Below, one piece after another: positions 45,377 through 56,736 of a stretch of 64,000 bases of DNA. How positions within the stretch are numbered: position 1 is the stretch's first letter; every line of letters starts with the position of its first letter. Source of the DNA: Phialocephala subalpina (lineage: Eukaryota; Ascomycota; Leotiomycetes; Helotiales; Mollisiaceae); NCBI GenBank assembly GCA_900073065.1, contig FJOG01000002.1:1182652-1246651 (forward strand), in the 5' to 3' direction. The position numbers and the translations under genes are program-made. The notes under the pieces were generated by a model. It had not been told where the DNA came from, made no database searches, and was given only the letters and a program-made list of their open reading frames with translations.

Positions 45377-48218
45377 ATGCTTCTCCCGCCGGTTTCTGGC
45401 TTCACTCTCTTGGGCGCCTTTATCTCAATTACACTTGCAGCTACCACGAGTGGAGTTTCTAATAAACCATCTGGCACGAGTCTCGTTGATACAACTTCCT
45501 CAAAATCATCTTTGTCCAGGATACTATCTTCATCACCTTCCTCTTCTGTGGTCAAATCAACAGCAGCATCCCCAACGTCCTCTTCAGTCAAGCCCTCTTC
45601 TTCAAAAGGAATAGTCTCGAGCGTACCATCGTCATCATCATTTTCTACCGCAATAAGGGTAACACCATCGGCCCAACCGTCGTCTTCCGTTGAATCCTCT
45701 TTATCAAAGGCACCAGCTTCTAGCTCACAAATATCATCCTCATCTTCTGTACCAAAAACGACATCTTTAAGCAGCAAATCCTCTTTATCAACGGCTCCAG
45801 CTTCTAGCTCACAAATATCATCATCTTCTTCTGCACCAAGAACGACATCTTTAAGCAGCAAATCCTCAAGCGTACAGCCGTCATTATCTTCTATATCAAG
45901 TACAAAATCTTCGAGTATCACGCCCTCGAGTACCACGTCCTCGAGCATCACGTCCTCGGCCACCACAGCTCCCTTGACAAGCAGACCATCAGCCTCGTCG
46001 TCAGCGACTAAAACAACTTCCACAAGCAGCGGGTCTCTCACTACTACTGTAAGTGGAGGAGCTACTATCGTTGTCGCGGCTGGCGTTATTGTTGTCGGTG
46101 GGCCGGGTGGAGGTACAATCATTGTAAATGGAGTAGCTAGTACAGTTGCTGCTGGAGTTACTGAGATTGCGGGCCAGCCAAACTCAGAAAATGACCCTAA
46201 AACATCACAAGACCTAACTACCACCACCTCACCCACATCGAGTCAGTCCAAAAGCTCATCATCCTCCACGAAGTCATCCACCTCGTCTTCAGTTAGCCCT
46301 ACCAGTTCTTGCCTTCTGTACCAGGACCCTGGTTATCCGGCTCCAGATGATGGAGATACCCAGGGCGGGCTAGGCGATTTTAACAAGCGAGATCCAAACC
46401 TTCTTGGACGATCTGTCGCCGGTCGCATTGCCCTTCCTGACTCGCATCCAAAGCTTGAAAAGAGAAGAGGGGAATTTATGGTATTTTCGAATCCAAGAGG
46501 ACCCACCTGCACGATCTCGGCAACAATCTCCCAACCTCTCTACCCTGGCCCCGCAGCCATTACACGCATGGAGGCACTTCCCACAGGCGACTCAGGTCGG
46601 AATGAGGCACTCTTTCAGACGGCAAAATGGTGGTTTGTCGGACGACAGGACTGTGGTGCCTTACCTTCCTTTACAAGCGTTGGTACGAATGCCCTCCCGA
46701 CGGCAGGTTCAAACAATGCTGCTGTTGCAGTTGGGGGAAACATTGCCCCTCTAGTGAACGTCGACCATGTTTGTAAGTGGCGCTATCTTTCTTCTCTCCA
46801 AACGCCTTGTTGTAACTGTGATGCTGAAATAACAATGTAGGGGAATTGAAATTCCTGAACGACTTTTTAGGAAGCCAGTTATCGAGCTCATCTTTTGATT
46901 GCGATGACCTGAATGCAGTGTTCATGGCAAATGATCAGGCAAGGCCAACAGGTGCTACTCCTCAATCACGTCTTCAAACTGTCTTCGATCAATTGCCAGG
47001 AAATGAATTTCCTGATTTTGCTGGGATGCTTGCAAGTACCAACAATATCAAAGGCACAGTATGTCTCATCCAGTCACCTATTTCATATAATGCTTTCGCT
47101 ACTGCCGCCTCTGTTAGAAATATTGGTCCTAAAAAAGTTGAAACAGATATTCACGCCAGGTGGGCTTGGGCTTTTAAAGCCAAAGAACTCGCTTTTAAAG
47201 ACCGCGGATGCAGCACTCTTCACACTCCAGGATATCTATATCGCTTTCAGCATGTGCAATGACCCTGCGGTTGCACAGCTATTTCGCAATACAAATACCC
47301 GAATATTTGAAGCCTTGTGAGTAATTATCGCTTCCTTTACGTATCAAATGCGGCCTCAAATTGACTCGCAAATATCGTGTAACAGCCAAGGCATCGACGA
47401 CGTAATCACAAATGGAGTATGTCCCATCAAGTCCTCCTAGTCCCACCGCGAGTAACTAGCTAACCGATCTGGGAATGAAGTGCTTAACCCGCAAGGCTAA
47501 TGGCGCTCCCATTTCTGCCACCTTCGCCTCTGCCTTCTCAACTTTCATGGATCAGCGCATCTCCACCGCCAATAGCGAAGCCTTTGCGTTCGCTACATCC
47601 CTCGTGAGTCGCAACCTTGCAACAGCTACCGGCACTGTCGCTACGGCTGTCGCCAGATTCACAAATAGCCCGCTCTTCACAGCAAGCAACTTCGCCTTCA
47701 ACTTCGACTTAAAGTACACGGGCACTACGCCCCTAAAAATGCGATCGTTATTCGAGCGTGCAGAGGCCTGCGACGCAAGATCCTCATCCTCATCCTCATC
47801 AGCTGCCACAAAGACCACAGCCTCCGCCTCTGTTAGTACAACATCGATCCCCATAGCAACCGCTTCCAGTACGACCACGACTGCTCCTGCAGCTTCAGTT
47901 GCGCCGGGCCCCGGAGGTGGTAATAACTGCCAACAAGTCAGTGAAACATTCACCCCAGACCCAAGTCGCCAGCTGAGCATTCGTGCCAACCCGTCACAAG
48001 AAGGACTTGGCGTGGATTTGGAGGCACTGTATAACTCTTGTACCGACAGTACGGGGGATTACATACTCCAATTAACGAGCAGCGCAGACCAAAATATGTT
48101 AGTTCAGTGGCTTGGCCTGTCGTTCCAAGTAGCAGTAGGTCAGACCTGTATACTTCAGGGCACGTCTCCTGGAATATGCACGACCTCAACTACAGTCGGC
48201 TCGGTACTTCAATCGTAA
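45377..48218 (+). CDS. Secreted Ser/Thr-rich (mucin-like) cell-surface protein
   Basis: Exons 45377-46772, 46841-47058, 47147-47316, 47386-47416, 47481-48218; 850 residues. Signal peptide MLLPPVSGFTLLGAFISITLA, then about 180 residues of Ser/Thr-rich, probably O-glycosylated sequence with two 28-residue repeats (residues 108-135 and 136-163, 84-bp DNA period), a glycine/valine-rich hydrophobic patch (VVAAGVIVVGGPGGG), a basic KR site (LEKRR), and a globular cysteine-containing region (FDCDDLNAVF, FSMCNDPAVAQLF, TNCQQVSETF). No catalytic motif was recognised. It fits a wall or extracellular structural protein. The third exon could instead start at 47138 and the fifth at 47460, each keeping frame; the rest of the model is firm. 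Confidence 0.72.
45698..45865 (+). repeat. 84-bp in-frame tandem repeat, two units
   Basis: Two near-identical 84-bp units inside the Ser/Thr-rich gene, encoding SLSKAPASSSQISSSS... and SLSTAPASSSQISSSS... . Differences are few single bases. Confidence 0.9.
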
Positions 48219-49642
48219 AGAAGGGAATTTTCAATATAGGACTTTCGATTGAATATGTATATATATAAATAAATATAAATAAAAGTTTTATTATATGGCG
48301 AACAAGGATGATTTTACTGAGAGATTAGGTTCGTGGGTATTTGGACTGTGGGTTTTACATGCTTGGTACGGCCAAAAAGAGCCCATATCGTTCAATAACG
48401 GGTTGATCGTCCTTGAAGAATCCAATGCACTTCAGTAGGCCCAGTAACCCCAGTTAGGAAGGCTTTGACGTACTGAGAAGCACCGCCAGTGCCTTAATCC
48501 TGGATCGAATTACCTGCTTTTGCTCTTCGCTAGATCTCGATCAATATATCTCTACTCTAATATAACAAATCTCGTAATACCATCTGCACCTCTAACCAAA
48601 GAGATATGTCTGTGACTCGGCAATTTCGAGCTCCCGAGTTAAGGATTTTTGAAGCTTGCAGGCACATAGGCAGCCAGCGAAGCTCCTCAAGATTATTCAG
48701 TCTTGTGAAACATTACTAGTAATAATCGGCCCCGCATAATCGACCAATGTTCATCGCAAGGTCTTTAGCCGGCAGAAGCAAGTTTACAAGAAAATAATTT
48801 ATATAAATAACAAACATATTTTAATTACTAATTATTTCTTAAAATTAATTAAAAAACGAAAAATAATATTATATAATATAATATTTAAATATAATAATTT
48901 AATAATAATTTTATATATAAATAATTTTTAATTTTTAAAAAAAATTATTTATTATTATTTTATTTTATATTTTATATTTTTATAATTATAAAATATAATT
49001 AAATATTAATCAAATAAAATATTTTTTTAAATAATTTTATTCGAATTTTTTTCTTCTTTACTTTTAATCAAAGAAATATTTGAAAAAGATAAGTCTGCCC
49101 CTTGCGCGGCTTGTTCCGGACCATCATCGAAAGCGGCCGTTCCCCTTCGAGTTAGCGTCGCGTCACGTGTTTTGCGGAAACTGCTCGTTCAGCCCTATCC
49201 TCCGCGATGATAAGAAACTTCTCCCCTAAATTCTCGGGCTTTTATTGTCTGTAGGGTCTGCAGGTTGGTGGCGCATCCTTGACATGCCTGTGCGGATATT
49301 TCCTCTTGGCCACCCCTGACCGGCCAGGAGACGTTGAGTGCAATGGGCTAGGGTGTCACGCAGTCTCCTTTCAAACTTTATTTCTCAGCCGCGCAACGAG
49401 CGGGTCCCATTATTGCATGGCGTCTAGGGCTCGGTCAATTCACCTCGAGCAATTAGGGAGTTATTTTATATTCAATCTGCGAATCCATACGACCGAATCG
49501 AGACGACAATCTCGGCGGGCTCTAGGCCACCTTCATCCCGTTTTGGGGGAACCACGAGCCTTATAGTCCATTGCGAGGCTTCAGATGATCCAACTACGGA
49601 GCAATCGAGAAGAAGACCCTACGAACACATTCTCCTCTACCA
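48219..49642. other. Intergenic region with AT-rich block
   Basis: About 1.4 kb. 48781-49095 is almost pure A/T with sharp edges, again like RIP-decayed repeat DNA. The GC-balanced part after it (49100-49642) is likely promoter and leader of the kinase gene. A 95-codon frame at 49279-49566 is unsupported. Confidence 0.55.
48781..49095. repeat. AT-rich block, probable decayed repeat
   Basis: About 315 bp of nearly pure A/T sequence with abrupt borders to normal composition. Source element not recognisable. Confidence 0.7.
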
Positions 49643-52600
49643 ATGGAAACCTATCGCAGAATACATGGGCCTTTGGAGGGTTGCAGATGCTACGAGTTTC
49701 TCCAGAACCTTTACGCAAAGGCGTATCCAAGGATCCGTTCAGGTTGCAAAGAAGAAGATTGCTCGATCGAAGAACTTACAATACGGGAAAAGAGAATGTT
49801 TTTTTCACCCGTCGATGTGAAAAAGTTGTTGGAACCTGAGGTCAATGGGGAACGTGCTGCAGAGCGTATGCTCAACTGCACTTGCGACCGATGCGACACG
49901 CTGCGCCAAGGAAAGAAACGTGGAACAAATGATCGAGCGGACATGGTCCTCAAAGTCTACTCGAGGAAAGGAGGACCACCAGGACGACAAATTGTGTTGG
50001 CGACGCTGGTGTACCTCGGCTACGCTCAACTCATCTATGACCTGGTTTTAAGAGAGCCCACGGTTGACGACAACCACTCTGGGATAGCAGACTGGCTTAA
50101 CTCTAACCCTGAGTATAAGTCAAAACTACCAAGCGGGTTTGAAAGATCGTACGCTGCAGCTCTTTACTTGTTCAAAGCACCAATGTTGATGCTCCAATCT
50201 GCGGTTCACTTTCCTGACGGCTACCGATTCCCATATCTCGACGACACTGCGCACGCCAGAGGCTCGTTTGGAGAAGTCCGAAAGTTCAATATTCCGCTCG
50301 ACTTCATTGACCAGAAAGTCAAGGACCTAGAGTCTCTCAAGCCTGCTATATCCCGGTATAAAAAGGCTTTAGACGACGGCTTACAAGTCCCGGTGCGTGC
50401 CATGTTTCTTTCCATTTCATTCGTCCACCCAGTCTAATGTTTACAGTTTGTGTTCGCTCGCAAGATTATCAAAATCACCAAAGAATGGCGAGTCGAAGAG
50501 GAAGGGAAAGCGAAAATGGAATACGAGACGCTTCGGGTTATATCCGCCATGCGCCACCGAAACATCGTACAGCTCATCTCGTTCTACTCTTGGCTCGACG
50601 AGGTCAATTTTGTGTTTCCCTTCATTGAGAGTGATCTAGAGAAGTTGCTCCGGGGTCAATGGAGCCCCAGTATGCCTGCGAAAAATTCTTCGCAAATGCC
50701 TGATCACTGGCTGTGGAGGCAGATGATTGGAGTGGCCGAAGCGTTGAAGCGCATTCACGAACCTGATCCGCTTCCGCATTTACGAAATAGAATGGGCGAG
50801 GCAAAGATTGTTGGATTCCATTTCGATCTGAAGCCCGCAAACATCCTCATTTCTAGTGACTTGGTGTTGAAAATCACCGACTTTGGTCAATCAATGATCC
50901 GCATGGTACCCAAAGGAACGTCTGAGTTGGGAATCTACATTGGCGGTGATGCGTCGTATCAGCCTCCTGAAAGTAGTACCCGTGTTTCCATCGATGGTGT
51001 TGATGGTTCAAAAACCGTTTTAAGCGGCACTTCTTTATATACTGGTCGATCTGTTCCTATCAGAGCTGTGCAAGCTGGGCAGCCCCCGGAAGGGTTGAAA
51101 CATGGCAGAAACTTCGACGTTTGGTCGCTGGCATGCATAATGCTAGAAGTTCTTGTCTATATCTGCGATGGCGGAAGCGAAGGCTTCATAGAGTTTGAAA
51201 AGGCTCGCCGATCAGGAACATCCGGCTTCTACGAGATCCGACAAGTTGGGAAAAGCCAACACGAATGTTTGAAGCCATGCGTCCAAGACAGATTAGATCT
51301 TTTCGCTACAACTGACGTTGCTTGGACGATGGAGCACTCGCTCAAAGTGCCACAGCCAGAATACATGGAGGCGCTTACCAAACTTATCAAAGATATGTTT
51401 GCAATCGATCCAAAGGTCCGCCCGGAGTCGACAGATGTTGACAAACGACTCCAAGACCTTGATGCCCAATTCAACGACGACACCAAACTTCGCCCACAGA
51501 GACTGGCTGATTTGCTAGAGAGGGAGCCGACACCGCCATGTTTTCAGGAATTGGGCTGGTATGAACTCGTAGATCGTACCCATCACATCAGATCTTTCAA
51601 AGCAATGTACGTACTCTGGCCTGCCTCTTTTGCGCCAATACTAATGCTAATTCAGACGGGGAATCTCAATTACGGATCTGGGAGGCATTCATTCCACTAG
51701 CTTAGCCCTCATTAGAATCTTCGAGAGCCGCGAAGCTGTCCATATCATGGCAGCGCACATGGAGGGAGGCAAATCTCAGATTCTAAATCTTCTTTGTGAG
51801 TCATCCATTAAGCCAACTTTGTCCGAGCTGACGATGAGAACAGGTACAAGAGGCCAATCTTACTTCGTACCGTCATATTTATACCATCCGTCTGGACAAA
51901 ACTTCTGTGTCGTGGTAGGAAGGGATCTACAAGGAAGAGAAAGCCTGGTTGAATTTAAATTTAGCTCATCGAAAGGTGGGTTTGGTGTTGCAGGCGAAAA
52001 ACATCACCGTTTTGCTGATTCCAATTTAGATGTACTTTGGTTCCAGTCCACGATTCTACGCCAACTCACATTCGAGCTTCCCCTAAGGTTAGTAGACATA
52101 CGAGTTTGTTGAAAACTTTATTTACTTACCGTCTTTGCACGAATAGAGTAGGAGAGATCACCATTAAGCCGGCAAACAGTAGCGTGGAGACACCCCTGCC
52201 ATTGAATTATGAAGGGGCCCCGAATCGGGAACCCCTTTGTCAGATATGGGAGAGTTATGATCCCCCTCGAGTACAACCACCCTTGCTGTTTGTTGCCCAA
52301 ACAATCTAACTATTGCCAGGTTGTTGAAGGGCTGAAGCCGAATTATGTCACAGATGCGTCGACTTCGCTAGTCATATTTCTAGGCCAGGGAAAGGGCTTT
52401 GTCCACATGCCTCGTACGGTTGAGTCCTCCCTTGCTGCAATTTCACTTCTGACGTATACAGTGGACGAGGACAGCAGGTGCATAAAACACGGGACGCGTC
52501 TGCAAACCAGAACGACTCCAAAAACGCTTGTCATGACTATTGAGCCGAACTCGGGTGCCAACTTTACCTGCTTCTCTTTAATGCGCCACGCCGACGCCGA

Positions 52601-52963
52601 CGCCGACGCCGGCATCATCTTCTCTTTCGATGCTCCCAAGATTGATACGTCGTTCACATCTTTGCAGAAAACGCCCAAGATTGATACGTCGTTTACTTCT
52701 TCGCAGAAAAAGGCTATCAAGGCCGAAATGAAGAAAAGAGAAACATCTTACGTTGAACTTACGTTTACCTCCCCCAAAGGTGAGTCGTAAAGCTAGTGTT
52801 AAACGTGATCCGACAGTGTCTTATGACTTGTTCGGCTAATGTGAGGTATAAAGATTTAGATATGTTCGTCTATACTCTCAAGAAGCTCAAAACAAAATAC
52901 AACTTGTCTCTTGGTATAACTTTCGCTAGCAGCCAAGTTGGGGGATCAAGGTCACAGGGATGA
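49643..52963 (+). CDS. Large fungal protein kinase with extended N- and C-termini
   Basis: Exons 49643-50392, 50447-51606, 51656-51795, 51844-52087, 52147-52270, 52320-52779, 52854-52963; 995 residues, every join in phase. Residues 1-200 are a non-kinase region with a C-x-C-x2-C group (NCTCDRCD, 79-85). The kinase domain starts with the Gly loop GSFGEV (207-212), Lys256 in FARKII, Glu277, HFDLKPANIL with catalytic Asp377 and Lys379, then TDFGQS with Asp395 and VWSLACIMLEVLVY. The C-terminal 400 residues have no motif I know but resemble the tails of fungal NLR-neighbour or orphan kinases. Near residue 890 are an ADADADAG run and a 13-residue tandem repeat (PKIDTSFTS). Active-site residues are complete, so it is probably an active Ser/Thr kinase. 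If the last intron is retained, the protein ends at 52790 instead. Confidence 0.85.
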
Positions 52964-53084
52964 AGTTGCTCGATGGGTATCAACATGGTCATTTTGTTGA
53001 CGCTTAGATAAACACTTTTGTGGGTTGACCTTGGAAACGGTCAAATACGTGTTCTGGAGCCTCGAACCGGGTTATTTAATTCAA

Positions 53085-54898
53085 CTAAGGTCTGCTCAAA
53101 GAATTCCGTTGTCTTCGGCGATTGGAAAGCTCGAAGATAGCGTAGATCGCCACTGTGATAATGACTAGTGGCATTGTTAGGATAGCATAGAACCACAATC
53201 CCTTTTCAACTGCGACTTTCAATCCGTCTCCTTGCGCAATCGTGATGAAGCCCATTTGCATGAAGTCCTGCGTGGTGATGTGTCAGTCTTCTCCAATGGA
53301 AATTCAGTGGGGGTACAGGACTGACTGCAACGAAAGATGCAGGCACAAAGATGACGGCGAGGACTGTGAGCACTTTGACGACTCGTGCTTCCTGGCTTGC
53401 ATTTTCGGACAAAGTGACAATGGCTTCGGTACCCTGGTTGGCAGAACTCGCCATTTGCTTGTTTACTTCTGTGTTTCGGAGCGCTATGAGGTCCCGTAGC
53501 TAGTTTGATGCTCAGAATATAGCTCGGTTTTGGATTCGAAGGAACTGACCTCTTGCGAGTGCACCTTCTGCCGTTCAATCAATATTGAAACGGTCATTTT
53601 CGAGAATTTGTGGGCCGAAAGCTCTGAGGCCAGGCAATGGTCAAAGCCATCGTAGTAAGACGTCATGTCCGGAGGTTGAAGTGATCGAGCCTTTGCGGAA
53701 GCGTCGAGAAATAGCCTGATTAATTCCATGTTAAGTTCAAGATTTAGTAAAGTCCTCAATGCTTGGTCTGTGACGTAGTTGAGTCGCTTCATATCTTGGA
53801 CGGAGTCGGATATGAAAGTAATGTCTGGGGCTTGGCGTGGCTCTACTTCCACGAAATTCATTTTATCAAACTATTTCCGTGTCTGTCAGTGCACATCCAT
53901 TTCATTGTTGGAGGTATCTTACTAGTACTTCGGTCTCTTGATCTAAGTAATTGATGTACAACCGCCAATGCTCCGCCAGCTGGTCGAAAAACAGCAAGTG
54001 GATCTGGGTCCAGTGCTGTGTCAAAGTCTGCTGTTCTGCCACGTTCAGTTTTGAAAGAGTCTTGAGCCCCTTACATGCGTGAAGCGATGGCCGTACAAGG
54101 ATGGCATCACTGTGGGAGTCCAAGGTGAGTGTACTCTGATAATTGAGTGAATGCCGAATTGACCAGGGATTGTTCGTGTTTTCAAAGCCATTGTCCTTGA
54201 GCTCTACGTATTTCAGTAAATAGCACAGCTCTAAACTTGTCAGTATAAGCCGCTTCAAATAGAAAAAGATCTCGGAGGGAACACTAACCTATTCGAGAAA
54301 GGGTGCCAGCAGCATCCTTTTCAAACCGTACATCAAATCCACTGAACCCTTCATCTTGTGGGAATCCCTTTACACCGAAACAACTCAGATATTTGTAGAG
54401 AAAGAGAGAGCAGCAGAAGTGTTCCTCTAGTCTTCGCATGTTTTGTTCAGTGATCGGAATTCGTCCCCATCCATGAGTTGGAGCCAGGATGCTACGTCGT
54501 TCAAAATCAGCAAATACGACAAGAATGAGTCCAAAGGCTTACCAGAAACATGATCTTGATCTGCGAATATCTTGCGATATCCCAGAATCTTTGTCATCGA
54601 TCTTCTTAACTTGGCTCTATTCATGTTACTTATGTCAAACTAACCTTGCTGACGTGGGTCTTACAGCAAGATACGAGTCGAGGTCGGCATCGTTTTTCAA
54701 TATTTCAATTGCGGCACCTGGTAAGCTATGAAAGGTTGTTCCCGGGCATTGCATCTTGAACGTACCATGACCATCGAATAAGGCTGTCTGAATGAACTGC
54801 TCTCCACCTTCATTGACAAACATTCTACTAGCATATTGCTGAATGCTATGAGGCACTTTTGGATCTTGCGCAAATAAAGGCTCTATCGGTTTTTCCAT
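53085..54898 (-). CDS. CorA-like membrane protein (fungal)
   Basis: Exons on the minus strand: 54898-54665, 54616-54543, 54491-54289, 54230-53923, 53870-53550, 53499-53326, 53267-53085; 498 residues with all phases agreeing. A long, mostly helical cytosolic region with predicted coiled stretches (around MTVSILIERQKVHSQE and LRDLIALRNTEVNKQ) is followed by two helices at about 418-438 (VLTVLAVIFVPASFVA) and 463-485. That two-helix C-terminal hairpin is the CorA/Mrs2/Alr layout. The GMN selectivity motif between the helices is not present (DFMQMGF instead), as in many fungal CorA-like proteins, so magnesium transport is doubtful. It converges on the kinase gene with 121 bp between stop codons. 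Confidence 0.85.
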
Positions 54899-56189
54899 TG
54901 CTTTTCAGAACTTGAACGGGCAGTAAATAAAGTAGGAGGCATTAAAGCAAGCTATATATGCAGCACCAAATCAGCCTATACATGGTGACCTGGACGTTGG
55001 AAACCGCTTGCCGCAGTCTGCATTGTCTGCGCCACCACCGCTATCACTCACAGCCCCACAAAAATCTTCAAGTATCTTTCACTTCTCTCCGCAAAAAGTA
55101 AAAAGGTTAATGCCTTTCCTCTATTTCATCCCAGAGGTTTGCCATTGTTTCTCAAAACACCTCGCGGTAAGTGCTCGCCTTTGTCTTCAGGTACGACTGA
55201 TCCTCCTGTTGCGCAGTCAACAAAGCGAGCTCGGATTAGGGCCAAAGGACCAACCGCAGAAATGTAGTCAGGAGCAAGCACTTTCCATCGATCTTGTCCC
55301 GTTCCAACGATTTGCTTTGCGTGTTAGTTCATGAAACATAGAATGGAACCCAACGAATCGCAATTCATACCACAATATGAAACCGCCGATTCCCATATAC
55401 ATCGTACTGAGTTCCGAATCTGCCCACCAGATACTCCAGGAGAATGTGTTCTGGAATGGCGTACTTGACGCAACTGGTGGTCACACAACTCATAGCTCAA
55501 CAGAAAACTCTCCGAGCTGCTTCTCTAATTTGTTGATCTATCACAAGACTTGGGAAGATTTAAGTCGGCACGAGTCTCAACAGAAGTTGCAGACATTCTG
55601 AGGATGCTTCCTCAATCCAAATCTCACTTCAGCACTCCGAGTGACCCTCAAGAAACATTCACATGAAGCCACATCGCTTTCAGTTGTTAGGCAGCAATAC
55701 ATTGTGTATGCCAGCTGGGTAACCACACACAGTGTGAGGCCAGATTTTCGAAGCGTGATACCCAACCAGTTCTTATCTTCAGGAGGGTGCGCAAACATCG
55801 ACAGGTTCACGAATGAGGCGCGCCTGACCCCTGTACCGTGGAGTCTTTCAAGTGGCTAACCACTGCGGCGAGGCAACCACTACGAAATGAGAAAAAGCAA
55901 GCTGCCTAGATAATGAGGCTTAGTTTATTCGGTGAACGAGTGCCTGCCAAGCCCACCAAGAGCGCTTCGAAAAAGGACTCCATCCACTGCAGCCACTTTG
56001 GAGAATCCCTTCTTCTGTTCAAACGTACTTTGGCGAATGAAGTAGGCAAATATCGGATGAAGCTCATAAGAAACTCTGAAAACTTTGTATTATATTTACC
56101 AGCGTGACTTAGCGCCGACTCGAGACGGGGAAGTGAAACAATTTAAGACTCGTGGCGCAAATCCTAGGCTTTTGCAAGCCCAGAAAAAG
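54899..56189. other. Intergenic region, no supported gene
   Basis: About 1.3 kb of normal composition holding the CorA-like promoter. Frames of 60-110 codons have no domain or splice support. It ends with the left target duplication (CAGAAAAAG, 56181-56189) of the inverted-repeat element. Confidence 0.45.
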
Positions 56190-56715
56190 GGCGAGTGGTA
56201 CAGGGGCGCACTACGCTCAGCGCAATGCGCCCCTTTAATATTTTTACCGCTTGGAGGCATTTGATTGGCGGAGGAAGTAAAAGCTTAAAGCGTTATTATC
56301 TCTAAGACTTATCCTCTTCTTTGAGGCACAAATCGTTAGTCGTAAACTCGTTTTAATTAAATAATTATAAGTTTATCTCGATTTTAATTAAGTTTATTTA
56401 AAAATATATCTTTAATATTTTAATTCGAGCGATTAAAAAGTCTTTTATTTACTCGAGAATCGAAGCTCCAAATAAAAGATACGTATACTCCGAGTTTAAA
56501 AGCAATTTTAAAAGTAAAAATCTAATAGCTTTTAGAGTCGAGTATAATTTATAGGGTATAAATGTAAATAACTTTAATTTTCTCTTTTAGAACTTGACTT
56601 CTAAGACCGACTCGAGTTAAAATTAGGATATATATGCCCAATCAGAAGGCTAAGCTTTTCAAACTCTTAAGGGGGCACACTGCGCTAGGCGCAGTGCGCC
56701 CCTGTACCACTCGCC
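56190..56715. mobile_element. 526-bp inverted-repeat element (MITE, Mutator-like target size)
   Basis: Terminal inverted repeats of about 44 bp: 56190-56233 and 56672-56715, starting GGCGAGTGGTACAGGGGCGC. They match at 39 of 44 positions and all five differences are transitions. The element is flanked by exact 9-bp direct repeats CAGAAAAAG (56181-56189 and 56716-56724). A 9-bp duplication is typical of Mutator-like elements. The interior (about 56280-56640) is AT-rich, has no coding frame and looks RIP-mutated. Each terminal repeat also contains its own hairpin: GGGGCGCA/TGCGCCCC on the left, and a longer 14 of 15 match on the right. It is non-autonomous; its transposase source is not in the window. 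Confidence 0.88.
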
Positions 56716-56736
56716 CAGAAAAAGGGGCTTTGGCTG

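Noticed and set aside
45361..46236. 291-codon acidic frame on the minus strand
   Set aside because: It is the reverse shadow of the Ser/Thr-rich coding sequence, whose signal peptide, repeats and introns support the + strand.
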